The translations under genes and the position numbers were made by a program. A stretch of 64,000 bases of DNA from Pseudosulfitobacter sp. DSM 107133. GTDB lineage: Bacteria; Pseudomonadota; Alphaproteobacteria; Rhodobacterales; Rhodobacteraceae. The stretch is from the NCBI RefSeq assembly GCF_022788695.1, contig NZ_CP085161.1, positions 1 through 64,000 on the forward strand, given 5' to 3'. Positions 15,976 to 25,383 of this stretch are shown piece by piece (position 1 is the first letter of the stretch; each line of letters begins with the position of its first letter). Under the pieces are notes generated by a model that saw only the letters and a list, made by a program, of their open reading frames with translations, did not search any database and was not told the DNA's origin.

Positions 15976-17272
15976 CACTCTTTCCTTTCTGGGCTTCGCC
16001 CACAAACAGCTTCTTCACGGTGTTCCTCCCGATCTTATTTGTGAACAGGGACCACTCGCCCCGTTCCTTGCGTATCCGCCCGAACACAATCGCCGGATGG
16101 ATACCTAGCTCGTTGGCGAAACGCTCGATGACCGCAGCCGACTTCGCAATTCGGGCGGTAGAGCGCCGCCAGCGTTCTTCCGGAATGAGCAAGTTGGAAG
16201 CGAAGCGGTTGGCTTCCTCCTCCTGTTCATCGACCGATGTCTCTTGGTCCGTCTGATCGTAGAAGCCTACGGCCAGCCCGGTGGAGAAGTGAAGAGTGAC
16301 GTGGGCAAGTTCGTGCATCAGCGTGAACCAGAAGTTGTCCACCGTGTCGGTCCTGACGGTCATTCCGATGACCGGTCTCCCATCCACGATGAACGCTGCG
16401 CCGTCGATCTTGAGGCCGGGGATCTGTGGCTCCACAATCAATACGATCCCGCGGTGGGCGAGCACTTCCACCGCCCGGAGCGGCCCGCGGGGGTCATTGC
16501 TCAGACGGACCAGTTCGGGCATCCACTTGAGTTCAAGCGGCTCATGAACGTCCTCGACGCCCGCGAAAGCGTCACGAGCTCTCGCGGTGACCCTAGCGCG
16601 CCAGGCGTGGAGCAAGACGTCTTCGGCGTGATCCACAACGTTGAGGCCAGTTCGGAGAAGCCCTGGGCTTCCAAAATCGATCCGGTTCTCGGCGATGTAA
16701 CGACGAAGTTCCGCCTCGGTGAAGTCTTCGGCGAACCAGCCGTTCTCGCGCCCATGTTTGAGGATTTTCTTGATCTCGGCCTTCGACACACCGTCGATGA
16801 CCTTGTCCAGTCCGCGGAGCTCCGGTTGGTCAGGCATGTCAGCCCAAGGCCGGACTCCCAGCAGCGCCGCCACGCGATGATAGTTCTTGAGGCTGATCGG
16901 GGCATAACGCTCAGCCTCCCAACGCTGAACCTGTTGTTCCTTTACGCCGAGGCGCCATGCTAGGTCCTTCTGAGAGAAGCCGTTGGCGATCCGCGCTACT
17001 ATGAGCATCAGGCCAAGGTCGCGGTTAACCAGTTCTTTTAGGGCGGTGGGTCGTTGGGTGTCCTTGGCCTCTTCGTATGCCTCGACCGCTTGGGTCAGGC
17101 GCGCGCGCTCGGCCTTCATCATGCGCGAGACTTGAGAAACCACCTCAGGCGGCAGGCCGGCCACAACCGGCTCCATCGCGCGCTCCGAGTGAAGAGCCTC
17201 AGAGAGACGAGAAATCCGGGCACGCGTTTCCCGCGCTTCTTTTTCGTTCAGGGTGATTCTGTTCATGGTCAT
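15944..17272 (-). CDS. XRE-type regulator fused to ImmA/IrrE metallopeptidase
   Basis: 442 aa. A helix-turn-helix domain lies at about residues 90-140 (ANGFSQKDLAWRLGVKEQQVQRWEAERY). A C-terminal ImmA/IrrE domain has the HExxH zinc motif in TLMHELAHVTLHF and the downstream acidic ligand region EEEANRFASNLLIP. Such proteins are protease-repressors that cleave a partner or themselves to relieve repression. The gene leads an operon with the beta-family gene and has a 17-bp inverted repeat just upstream of its start, suggesting autoregulation. The N-terminal 85 residues are a charged helical region of unknown role. Confidence 0.85.
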   Translation of the reverse strand: MTMNRITLNEKEARETRARISRLSEALHSERAMEPVVAGLPPEVVSQVSRMMKAERARLTQAVEAYEEAKDTQRPTALKELVNRDLGLMLIVARIANGFSQKDLAWRLGVKEQQVQRWEAERYAPISLKNYHRVAALLGVRPWADMPDQPELRGLDKVIDGVSKAEIKKILKHGRENGWFAEDFTEAELRRYIAENRIDFGSPGLLRTGLNVVDHAEDVLLHAWRARVTARARDAFAGVEDVHEPLELKWMPELVRLSNDPRGPLRAVEVLAHRGIVLIVEPQIPGLKIDGAAFIVDGRPVIGMTVRTDTVDNFWFTLMHELAHVTLHFSTGLAVGFYDQTDQETSVDEQEEEANRFASNLLIPEERWRRSTARIAKSAAVIERFANELGIHPAIVFGRIRKERGEWSLFTNKIGRNTVKKLFVGEAQKGKSDAPILPGPKG

Positions 17273-17282
17273 GCCTCAATAT

Positions 17283-17328
17283 ACCCAACTTATTTGTTGT
17301 GGCCAAGTACCCAACAGATAAGTTGGGT
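17283..17328. promoter_or_regulatory. Long inverted repeat, candidate operator of the HTH-ImmA/beta operon
   Basis: ACCCAACTTATTTGTTG (17283-17299) and CAACAGATAAGTTGGGT (17312-17328) are inverted copies matching at 16 of 17 positions around a 12-bp spacer. The left arm is 10 bp upstream of the ATG at 17272. The position and size fit an operator for the HTH-ImmA protein. Confidence 0.7.
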
Positions 17329-17587
17329 GCAATCGGATTCTGGATGGCCGCGAAACGCTGAGTGCGATCGATTTGGGCGTTACAGTATCGACCATCACAC
17401 TTGTCATGGGCATATGGTGCTTTCCGTAGAGAACTGGCAGCACCCGACCGCAAGTTTGACGCGGGCCGTTGCTTCCGACGATGCCACGCTCCTCGCGGCC
17501 TATGCTGGCGGGTCCACGAGAATCTTAGAGTTCGCTTGGGTCCGTTTCCCCAATAACTCGCTGCTGTGATATCCCAACTTTTCATCG
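17329..17587. other. Intergenic spacer without a supported gene
   Basis: Short open frames exist on both strands, but none has a plausible start, codon use or family likeness. The only structured elements lie at its two ends: the inverted repeat at 17283-17328 and the hipBA control region from 17588. Confidence 0.5.
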
Positions 17588-17677
17588 AAAGGCCATATGT
17601 GGCCCCGTAATGAGGGGTGGGCGCTCCAAGAGGCCACTTGAGGCCTATTGACAAGAATCACCATAAAAGGCCATATA
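17588..17677 (+). promoter_or_regulatory. hipBA promoter with direct operator-like repeats
   Basis: TTGACA (17648-17653), an 18-bp spacer and CATATA (17672-17677) form a promoter for hipB (start 17735). The 11-mer AAAGGCCATAT occurs at 17588-17598 and again over the -10 region at 17666-17676. The related GGCCACTTGAGGCC lies between them. HipB antitoxins bind repeated operators at their own promoter, which fits this arrangement. Confidence 0.6.
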
Positions 17678-17734
17678 CGACCGACATTAGCAAATTATCT
17701 GGAGTAATCGGCATCTTGCGGCCTTTAAAGTAAA

Positions 17735-18073
17735 ATGGCGACATCTCAACAAATCGAACAAGAAATCGGGCAACGTCTCGCGCGCTTGCGCCTCGCGCGC
17801 AACGTGACCCAAACTGACCTCGCCGAGAAGGCGGGCATCGGAGTACGCACCCTGCGCCGCCTTGAAGCGGGGGACCCTTCGACCCTGGACACCTTTCTTC
17901 GCGTCGCCACCGCGCTCGATCTGGAAGAGCCAATACTCTCCGCGTTACCAGAGGGAGACATCAGGCCAATTGAACGCGTCTCGCAGAAGGGGAAGGAGCG
18001 CAGGAGAGCGAGTCCTGTATCCGAACGCTCCAGAAAATCAACATGGACCTGGGGTGATGACGTAGATGACTGA
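17735..18073 (+). CDS. hipB: HipB-type XRE antitoxin
   Basis: 112 aa. A helix-turn-helix of XRE type (IGQRLARLRLARNVTQTDLAEKAGIGVRTLRRLEAG, then STLDTFLRVATALDL) covers residues 8-70, with a basic, probably disordered C-terminal tail. The gene overlaps hipA by 8 bp. HipB neutralises HipA and represses the operon. Confidence 0.87.
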   Translation: MATSQQIEQEIGQRLARLRLARNVTQTDLAEKAGIGVRTLRRLEAGDPSTLDTFLRVATALDLEEPILSALPEGDIRPIERVSQKGKERRRASPVSERSRKSTWTWGDDVDD

Positions 18074-19367
18074 CGCGAGCATAGTATTGTGGGGTCGGCG
18101 CATTGGTGCTGTGAGTTGGGATGAGGCACGCGCACTCGGCATCTTTCAATACGATCCGGCCTTTGTGGGCGCGGGTATTGAGGTCGCGCCCCTGAAGATG
18201 CCAGTTCGGGAAGCACCCTACGAGTTTCCCGCCCTTCCGAAAGAAACGTTCAAAGGGTTGCCCGGCATGTTGGCCGACGCGTTGCCAGACAAGTTCGGCA
18301 ACCGGCTGATCGATGCGTGGCTTGCGGAAACGGGGCGAAGCGTGGACCGGTTCAGCCCCGTGGATCGGCTTTGTTACATCGGTAACCGCGGGATCGGGGC
18401 ACTGGAGTTCGAGCCGACGGTCCGCAAGGCGACCCGGTCAAAAAAACTCGAAGTGGCCCAGTTGGTGGATCTGGCAAACAGGGTACTAAGCGAGCGTGAG
18501 AACCTTGCAGGTAGGCTGGGGGGTGAAGACGACGCCGAGGCGCTGGAAGATATCTTGAGCGTCGGGACCTCGGCGGGTGGCGCGCGCGCCAAGGCTGTAC
18601 TCGCCTGGAACCGAGACACCGGTGAGTTCAGGTCAGGGCAAGTCAAAGTCGACGAGGGGTACGAGCATTGGCTCTTGAAGTTCGACGGAGTGTCCAACAA
18701 CCGCGACAAAGAGCTCGCCGACCCGCAAGGCTTTGGAAAGATCGAGTACGCATATTACCTGATGGCGACCGAAGCGGGCATCGACATGTCGGAATGCAGG
18801 CTCCACCACGAGGGCGGCCGAAGCCACTTCATGACACGTCGGTTCGACCGGGACGAACGGGGGCGAAAGCGCCACATGCAATCGCTAGGCGCGATGCAGC
18901 ATTTCGATTTCAACGACCCGGCATCCTATTCCTACGAGCAGGCCGTCTTGACAATCAGGGATCTTGGGCTCGGGATGGACGTCGTAGAACAGCAGTACAA
19001 GCGTGCGGTCTTCAACGTTGTCGCCCGCAACCAGGATGACCACGTCAAGAATATTTCCTTCCTCATGGACCGGTCCGGAGCCTGGCGACTGTCTCCCGCC
19101 TATGACGTGGCCTATTCCTACAATCCTTCTGGCTCATGGACCCGCGATCACCAGATGAGCTTGGCGGGAAAGCGAAACGATTTTACCCATGGCGACCTCA
19201 TGGTACTTGCTTCGAACGTGGGGCTGAAATCCAACAAGGCGAACCAGGCAATCGAGGACATTGTGGACGCGGTCGCGAAGTGGCAAGAGTTCGCTGAGCA
19301 GGCGGGTGTCGAGCATTCTGATATGAGCCGCATCGAGAAAACCTTTCGCATGAATTTGCGTGGCTAG
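18066..19367 (+). CDS. hipA: HipA-family serine/threonine kinase toxin
   Basis: 433 aa, usual length. The N-terminal HipA domain includes PLKMPVREAPYEFPALPKETFKGLPGMLAD and DKFGN. The kinase core contains VARNQDDHVKNISFLMD (catalytic loop with Asp and Asn) followed by LSPAYDVAYSYNPSG (metal-binding Asp). HipA kinases phosphorylate aminoacyl-tRNA synthetases and cause growth arrest or persistence. The gene appears intact and is coupled to hipB, forming a second TA system on this plasmid besides ParDE. Confidence 0.88.
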   Translation: MTDASIVLWGRRIGAVSWDEARALGIFQYDPAFVGAGIEVAPLKMPVREAPYEFPALPKETFKGLPGMLADALPDKFGNRLIDAWLAETGRSVDRFSPVDRLCYIGNRGIGALEFEPTVRKATRSKKLEVAQLVDLANRVLSERENLAGRLGGEDDAEALEDILSVGTSAGGARAKAVLAWNRDTGEFRSGQVKVDEGYEHWLLKFDGVSNNRDKELADPQGFGKIEYAYYLMATEAGIDMSECRLHHEGGRSHFMTRRFDRDERGRKRHMQSLGAMQHFDFNDPASYSYEQAVLTIRDLGLGMDVVEQQYKRAVFNVVARNQDDHVKNISFLMDRSGAWRLSPAYDVAYSYNPSGSWTRDHQMSLAGKRNDFTHGDLMVLASNVGLKSNKANQAIEDIVDAVAKWQEFAEQAGVEHSDMSRIEKTFRMNLRG

Positions 19368-19445
19368 TGGCGCAAGGATGCCCGATACCGGTTGCCCTGG
19401 AATCCGTCGTGGATCATGTTTTCCATCGCGCGCAGTTGGTGCGCG

Positions 19446-20390
19446 TTAGGTGTTTAGTCCCGGCATCTGGTGGATCGGATTTAGGATGAATCTGTCTGGC
19501 TCGGATGTCCAGATCTTGCAGATGTATTCGTAGGGCGTGAGGCCACCGAGGGTCATGAGCCTGCGCGCGAAGTTGTAGGCTGCCATGAAGTCTGCGAGAT
19601 GCGCCTCCAATTGGTCATGGTTGTTGTAATGGAATCGCTTGACCGTCGCGTCCTTGATGGTGCGATTCATTCGCTCCACCTGACCGTTGGTCCACGGATG
19701 GTTTGGCTTGGTGAGGCGGTGCTCGATGCTGTTGGCTTCGCAGATCATGTCGAAGCGCATCGGCCTTGAATAGGCGGTGTTGCGATTGCGCGGTTGCTCT
19801 GCGAACTGAATGCCGTTGTCGGTGAGAATTGTGTGGACCTGATAGGGCACGGCCTCGAGCATTTGCTGTAGGAACTCCCAAGCGGTCTTGCGGTCTGCCT
19901 TCTCTACGAGTTGGGTGACTGCGAACTTACTGGTCCGGTCAATACCGACGAACAGGTAGAGCTTGCCTTCAGCAGTCTGAACCTCGGCGATGTCGATATG
20001 GAAGAAGCCGATGGGGTATCGTTTGAACTTCTGGCGCTTTGGCTTGTCGCCCTCGACATCAGGCAGCTGGGAAATGCCGTGTCGCTGCAGACACCGATGC
20101 AGCGCCGAACGCGTCAAATGCGGAATCGTTGGTTGAAGGGCATAAAGACAATCGTCCAGCGGCAACAAGGTGTGCCGTCTGAATGCGACGATTGTCGCCT
20201 CCTCTGCTTCGGACAAGACCGTTGACCGGGGCTCTTTCGGCCCAGTCTTCAAATCCTCGACAGTCTGGCGTTTACGCCACTTCGCCACTGTTTTTGGATT
20301 GATGCCGAGCCTCCTGGCTCAGTTGCGCGAGCGAAGCTTGCGATCGCTGTATTGCAGCTCTGACGGCGTGCGTGGTCGTGGCGCTCCCAT
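19446..20390 (-). pseudogene. IS481-family transposase interrupted by an in-frame stop
   Basis: The frame runs from the ATG at 20390 (MGAPRPRTPSELQYSD) to 20321, hits TGA at 20319-20321, then continues in the same frame through ARRLGINPKTVAKWRKR to the end at 19446. The catalytic core is complete: HIDIAEVQ (Asp), ILTDNGIQF (Asp) and NGQVERMNRTIKDATVKRF (Glu). The stop splits the N-terminal helix-turn-helix. Unless TGA is read through or translation restarts inside (ATG at 20288), the transposase is inactive. Confidence 0.8.
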
Positions 20391-20467
20391 GACGAACTTG
20401 TCCCATAATGCTTCCTTCCATTCCTGCGAAAGGATCGCACCATCAAACCTTGGGATCAAACACCTAA
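19446..20467 (-). mobile_element. IS481-family insertion sequence
   Basis: The ends are an inverted repeat. The left end reads TTAGGTGTTTAGTCCC at 19446; the right end, read inward from 20467, reads TTAGGTGTTTGATCCC (14 of 16 match). The transposase stop codon TAA lies inside the left repeat. No matching target duplication is visible next to these limits, so the exact outer boundary is uncertain by a few bases. It sits between hipA and the yhaO-like gene without breaking either. Confidence 0.75.
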
Positions 20468-20692
20468 GGGAAGCCCTATTAGGCATGCTGCCAAAATTCA
20501 AATTACATTGCACTCACGACTATCAGTTTTACATACTTGCGAACATCGATCGGGATGCAGGAGGGCACCACCACCGAACTGCGCTAAGTGGCGGCGGCCA
20601 AATTGAGGAACAAAGACATGTTCAATAGCAACTGATAGCTATTGTGATGTATCAAAGAAAAACCGCATCTTTCGCGGAAACACGGACGGAAT
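20468..20692. other. Spacer between IS481 and the yhaO-like gene
   Basis: No gene is seen in these 225 bp. The segment should hold the promoter of the yhaO-yhaN-like operon; an AT-richer stretch (GATAGCTATTGTGATGTATC) lies about 55 bp before the ATG at 20693, and CCGC-ATCTTTC-GCGG forms a small hairpin near 20668. No clear -35/-10 pair can be assigned. Confidence 0.4.
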
Positions 20693-21874
20693 ATGATGCG
20701 CCTCCTCGTTTCAGCTGACATTCATCTTGGATCACCCATCCGATCCGTGGCGCTACGGAACCCCGATCTTGGCGACCGGCTGAAACAGGCCAGCCGCGAC
20801 ACCTTTGCCGAGATCATCGACCTGGCGATTTCGGAGCAGGTCGATGCTTTGGTGCTGGCGGGCGACATCTTTGACAATGGTTACCCGGATTTGAAAGCCC
20901 GGGCCTTCCTGATTTCCCAGTTGGCGCGTGCTTCCGAAGCTGGTGTGCCCACGGTGCTGATCAGGGGTAACCACGATGCGCTGTTAGATCACAAGGCGCA
21001 TGGAGATTTGGGGCCGAATGTCCATGTTCTGCATAATGGTGCACCGACGGTCGAGATCGGTGGCACGGCTTTCCATGGCCTCTCCTTTGATGCGGCACAT
21101 GTGGCAAAGAGCTTTCTTCCCGATTATCCGCGACCGGTGCCGGGCAAGCGCAACGTCGGGCTGATGCATACCTCGCTTGACGGTGCTCAGGGTCATGATC
21201 CCTATGCACCCTGCGCCGAACGGGACCTGATGGCGTATGGGTACGATCTCTGGTGCCTCGGGCATATACACGCACCCTTCGAGCGTGTCGACGGACCGGT
21301 ACTGGCGGTCATGCCCGGTATCCCGCAGCCGCGCCATTTTGGTGAGCGCAACGGTGGCACCGTGACGATTGTTTCGGTGGGCGAGGGCACGCCGGAATTC
21401 GAACGCCGCGCCATTGGTCACCTTGGCTTTTCCGAATGTGCGCTGGATTTGAGCGCCTGTGCTGACCAACAGGAGGTCTTGCGCAGCTTGCGCGACACAT
21501 TGATGTCCGCGCAAGTGCCGGGACGCGATATGGCGGTGCGCCTGCACGTCACCTCGGATCGCCACGGGACAGAACTGGTGACGGAACTGGCGGCCGAAGT
21601 GCTGGATAGCATCGACGGTGTATTCCTCGACAAGGTCAAATCTGCTCCGCCGCCCCGCAAACCGGGAGCCGAGACTGACGATCTCGTTCGCCTCATGCAG
21701 GACGAACTGACCGAAGACGGCTTTCGGCAGGCCGCTCTGCAACAGCTCGAAGAACTACGCCTCGCCCTGCCATCAGAAATCATGGACGAGCTGGATGAGA
21801 GCGGGCTGGATGCACTACTGGAGGAAGCGATAGCGGAAGTTTCTCTGACGTTGCACGCGGGGGCTTTGCAATGA
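20693..21874 (+). CDS. SbcD/YhaO-like DNA exonuclease, metallophosphoesterase
   Basis: 393 aa. The Mre11/SbcD metal-binding motifs appear in order: SADIHLG (about 7-13), LAGDIFDNG (about 59), IRGNHD (about 93), MHTS and LGHIHAP. It resembles YhaO more than classical SbcD because its partner downstream is YhaN-like. Its 3' end overlaps that gene by 4 bp (ATGA). The expected role is processing of DNA ends or hairpins as a nuclease complex. Confidence 0.88.
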   Translation: MMRLLVSADIHLGSPIRSVALRNPDLGDRLKQASRDTFAEIIDLAISEQVDALVLAGDIFDNGYPDLKARAFLISQLARASEAGVPTVLIRGNHDALLDHKAHGDLGPNVHVLHNGAPTVEIGGTAFHGLSFDAAHVAKSFLPDYPRPVPGKRNVGLMHTSLDGAQGHDPYAPCAERDLMAYGYDLWCLGHIHAPFERVDGPVLAVMPGIPQPRHFGERNGGTVTIVSVGEGTPEFERRAIGHLGFSECALDLSACADQQEVLRSLRDTLMSAQVPGRDMAVRLHVTSDRHGTELVTELAAEVLDSIDGVFLDKVKSAPPPRKPGAETDDLVRLMQDELTEDGFRQAALQQLEELRLALPSEIMDELDESGLDALLEEAIAEVSLTLHAGALQ

Positions 21875-24800
21875 GGCTGAACCGGTTAGACCTGATCCGC
21901 TATGGCCGTTTCAAAGACGCCGAGATTGTATTTCCAAGGCCTGTCGAAGGCGTCCCCGATGTGACGGTGATTTTTGGTCCAAACGAGGCGGGCAAGTCCA
22001 CGGCCTATCATGCCTTTCTGGAATTGCTTTTCGGGTTTAAAGGCGGGGCACATCCTTATGCCTTCAAGTTTGAGCGAAGTGATCTTTTGGTGGGGGCAGA
22101 ACTTGACCTGCCCGGGCGCGGGACCATGGCCTTGCACCGTAACAGCAAGAGGACGCAATCACTGTTGGACGCGCAGGACCGCCCAATAAACGAGGCGGTC
22201 CTGTCGGGTGCTTTGCACGGCCTATCGCGAGAGACTTATGAGGAACGGTTTTCGCTCAACGAGAAGGGCTTGCGCGAGGGCGGCGAACGGATCGCCGGGG
22301 CGCAGGGAGACCTTGGGCAACTTCTGCATGCGGGTCTTTCTGGCCTGACGGGCATGGCGCAAACGCTAGACGCCCTGGCGGAGCGAGCCGACAAATTTCA
22401 TAAGAAACGAGGCCGGGGCAACATTCTGAAAACCGGTAGCGATCGCCTGAAAGAGATTGGCCGCGAAATGCGGGCTGATCGCCTGACGACAGAGCGAGAG
22501 CGCACCCTGCGTCATGATCGTGATCGGGCAGCAGCCGAGTTTGAGGGGGTTGATGCCGAGCTGCGGCAAACCCATCAAAGACAGGCCGCGTCAAAAGCTG
22601 CGGAGGTCTGGTATGATCGAACTGAGGAAATAGGGCAGCTTACAGAGGCCTTGGTCGATTTCCCCGACGGCCCCGACCTCCATCCCGGCGCGGCAGAGCG
22701 TGTGGCGGGCCTTGTCGAAAAAATCGCCGCGCAGACGAGCCGGATCGCGGAGGCGGAAGAAGAGATCGCCAAACAAGATCAGGTCGTCGCAGACAACCCA
22801 GTCGACAAGCTGGCCCAGACGTTGACGGCAGAGTTGGAACGTCTCGATCAACTGACCATCGATGGAGCTTCGCTTATGGGACGGGCCAATACGGCGCGGG
22901 CCGATCTTGCCCGGCGTCGCGAAGATCAGGAAAAACTCAGTCGCCAAATAGACGCCGTTTTGCGGCTCCTCCAGGTGCCAGATGCGCCGGCATCGACTGT
23001 TGCCCTGGAGGCAGGCGTTCTTGAGGATCTTGCAGCTGCAGTCCAGGATTGCTTGACCGCCAGTTTTTCAAACGACGCCGCACGGGCGGCCGCCGAAGTA
23101 GCCCGCGCCCAACAGGGCGAAGCGCCCGCTGAACCGCAAGACATGTCTGCGCTGCGAGCCGCCTTCGATCTTTGGAAGACTGTGGCGGATCTTACCGCGT
23201 TCGAGACCGACCAAAGCCAAGCTTTGGCGCGTCTGATCAAGGTCACTGCTGGTCTGCCGGGGTCCTGGAAAGAACTGATCGCCGAGGGCCTACCGGCGCG
23301 CGAAACGCTCGACGAAGTCGGTCGGAACTGGGTGGCCCTGACCGCCGACCTTGCGTCGGCGCGCAATGACCTCGACGCCCGCGCAGCAGAACTGGCCGAG
23401 GCGCGAGCCCATCTTTGTGCGCAAGAGGCCGCGCCTGACGCCGTTGACATTGTCATGACCGAAGAGACCCGGCGTCGGCGTGACATGGTTTGGCAGCAGC
23501 ACCGGGACGATCTGACCACCGAGACCGCGGATCAATTCGAGACAGCGATGTATGCTGATGATGGCACCCGCGCGCATTACCTGATCGGCGCAGAGGCCCG
23601 GCAGCGTCTGCTCGCGGCGCAAGGTCAGGTGCGGACCGCCGACGCAAGGTATGGGACCGCAAAGACGCGTCACGACGACTTGGTCACTCTCCGTGACCGC
23701 CTGTCGGAGCGATGTTCCAGGTTGGCGCTTGCATTGGGATTGGGGGAAGATGCGACCCCCTCAGCCTTCAGCGCGCGTCAGCAGGCACTGACCGCAGCGG
23801 CCGAAGCGGCAGCCGAGCTTTCCAATGCGAAAGAAGCGTTGAAAGCCCGTCTTGCCCATCAGGAGGTGGCCCGCGACGCGCTGATTGATGCTGCGCGGCC
23901 CCTTGGACTTGACCCAGCGAAAGGTGATCTACCCGCGCAGGTGCAACGCGCATTGACGTTGGAGGATAGTGATCGCAAGGCTTGGGCCAAATGGCAGGAC
24001 GGCGAGAAGACCATAGCCAAGCTGGACAGCAACTCGGAGGAATGCCAAACCGACTGCGAAACGGCGCAGGGGAATCTTGACCGGTTGACTGCGGCGCTGC
24101 CATTGCCGGATCGCTCGCTTGAGGCAATTCGAGCCGCCCTGCCGCACCTGCGCAGCCTGCAGCAGCTTTATGGCGAGCATCAAAAGCTCTCCGCTCGGAT
24201 CGAGGCCCTGGAGCAGGCGATTGCCGCCCTTGCAGAGGGCGCGCAGCGTTTGGCTCGAATTGAGGATGATCCTGAGGATGAGACAGGTATCGACCCGGTT
24301 CAAGTCATCGACCGTGCTCGTGCGCGCGTGGTTGTATCCACGCGGGCTGACGAGAAACGAGTTGAGGCCGTGTTGCGACGGGATGAAACAGGCAAGTTAA
24401 AACGCCGGGCAGAGGGCGAGCTTCAGACTGCAATCGACGATCTGAACGGTTGTTTCGAAGGGCAGGGTGGGCAAGACCTCTCGCCGCGCGACCGGGTCGC
24501 AAAGCTGGTTGAACGGGATCGTCTGCGCGCCAATAAGGCAACGGCGGACCGCGATCGGCAGAAGGCTCGCGATGGCGTAGACGCCGATCTCTTTGCCGAG
24601 GAATTGGACCGGATGCCGGATGCCACACGTGCGGCAGAGCTGGAACTCGCCCTGAAAGACGTACAGGACTCCCGCGACACCGCCCGCGACGCACAGCGCG
24701 AGGCTGCCCGTCTGTACCGCGACGCTTTTGAGGCCGCCGACCGCAGCGATCTCGCAACCGAACAGGCGACACTGCTCGAGGAACTCCGGAGCGGTGCCCG

Positions 24801-25287
24801 TCAGGCGGCGGTGGCTCGGCTCGGGGTTCTGGCGGCACGCGGGGCACTGCGTCGCCTTGCTGAAGAGCGGCGCAGTGGCATGTTGCGCGATGTTGAAGAG
24901 GCCTTTGTCACCATGACCACCCCCGCCTGGACTGGTGTTGACGTCTGGAGCCAGGCGGAAGGTGAAAAGCTTGTTGGTATCCAATCTGATGGCAGCACGG
25001 TTCCTATTGAACAGATGTCGACGGGCACGATGGGCCAGTTGTACTTTGCGCTGCGCCTCGCTGGATATCGCAGCTTTGCGCGCGACCCAGGGCCACTGCC
25101 GATGATCCTGGATGATATCATGGAAACCTTCGACGATACGCGCGCTCGGGCCGCCCTGCAGCTTTGCGCCGAGATTGGCACAAACGGGCAGGCAATCCTC
25201 TTCACGCATCATGCCCATCTGGTCGAGTTGGCACGCGACTCCATCAAAGGGGCGACTGTCGTGAACATGCCAGATTTACTGTTCTGA
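21871..25287 (+). CDS. YhaN-like SMC/Rad50-type ATPase
   Basis: 1138 aa. The N-terminal Walker A is FGPNEAGKST (about residues 34-43), with a YhaN-type following region (FLELLFGFKGGAHPYAFKF). Long Ala/Glu/Arg-rich coiled-coil arms span about 170-1000. The C-terminal ATPase half has the signature-like MSTGTMGQLYFALRLA (about 1049), Walker B LPMILDDIMETFDD (about 1076) and an H-loop LFTHHAH. It forms a Rad50/SbcC-like complex with the upstream nuclease. The stop is 9 bp before the target duplication of the composite transposon, so the insertion left it intact. Confidence 0.88.
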   Translation: MRLNRLDLIRYGRFKDAEIVFPRPVEGVPDVTVIFGPNEAGKSTAYHAFLELLFGFKGGAHPYAFKFERSDLLVGAELDLPGRGTMALHRNSKRTQSLLDAQDRPINEAVLSGALHGLSRETYEERFSLNEKGLREGGERIAGAQGDLGQLLHAGLSGLTGMAQTLDALAERADKFHKKRGRGNILKTGSDRLKEIGREMRADRLTTERERTLRHDRDRAAAEFEGVDAELRQTHQRQAASKAAEVWYDRTEEIGQLTEALVDFPDGPDLHPGAAERVAGLVEKIAAQTSRIAEAEEEIAKQDQVVADNPVDKLAQTLTAELERLDQLTIDGASLMGRANTARADLARRREDQEKLSRQIDAVLRLLQVPDAPASTVALEAGVLEDLAAAVQDCLTASFSNDAARAAAEVARAQQGEAPAEPQDMSALRAAFDLWKTVADLTAFETDQSQALARLIKVTAGLPGSWKELIAEGLPARETLDEVGRNWVALTADLASARNDLDARAAELAEARAHLCAQEAAPDAVDIVMTEETRRRRDMVWQQHRDDLTTETADQFETAMYADDGTRAHYLIGAEARQRLLAAQGQVRTADARYGTAKTRHDDLVTLRDRLSERCSRLALALGLGEDATPSAFSARQQALTAAAEAAAELSNAKEALKARLAHQEVARDALIDAARPLGLDPAKGDLPAQVQRALTLEDSDRKAWAKWQDGEKTIAKLDSNSEECQTDCETAQGNLDRLTAALPLPDRSLEAIRAALPHLRSLQQLYGEHQKLSARIEALEQAIAALAEGAQRLARIEDDPEDETGIDPVQVIDRARARVVVSTRADEKRVEAVLRRDETGKLKRRAEGELQTAIDDLNGCFEGQGGQDLSPRDRVAKLVERDRLRANKATADRDRQKARDGVDADLFAEELDRMPDATRAAELELALKDVQDSRDTARDAQREAARLYRDAFEAADRSDLATEQATLLEELRSGARQAAVARLGVLAARGALRRLAEERRSGMLRDVEEAFVTMTTPAWTGVDVWSQAEGEKLVGIQSDGSTVPIEQMSTGTMGQLYFALRLAGYRSFARDPGPLPMILDDIMETFDDTRARAALQLCAEIGTNGQAILFTHHAHLVELARDSIKGATVVNMPDLLF

Positions 25288-25383
25288 GTCGGCGCCGGAT
25301 TTGTCACTTAGCACTTAAATGTGAGAATGCGGTCGATTTGAAGATTTTTGGCACTTTAAGCTGAGAATCATCTGGCCCGGGTT

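Noticed and set aside
19441..20472. Target duplication for the IS481 element
   Set aside because: The flanks (GCGCG and GGGAA) do not match.
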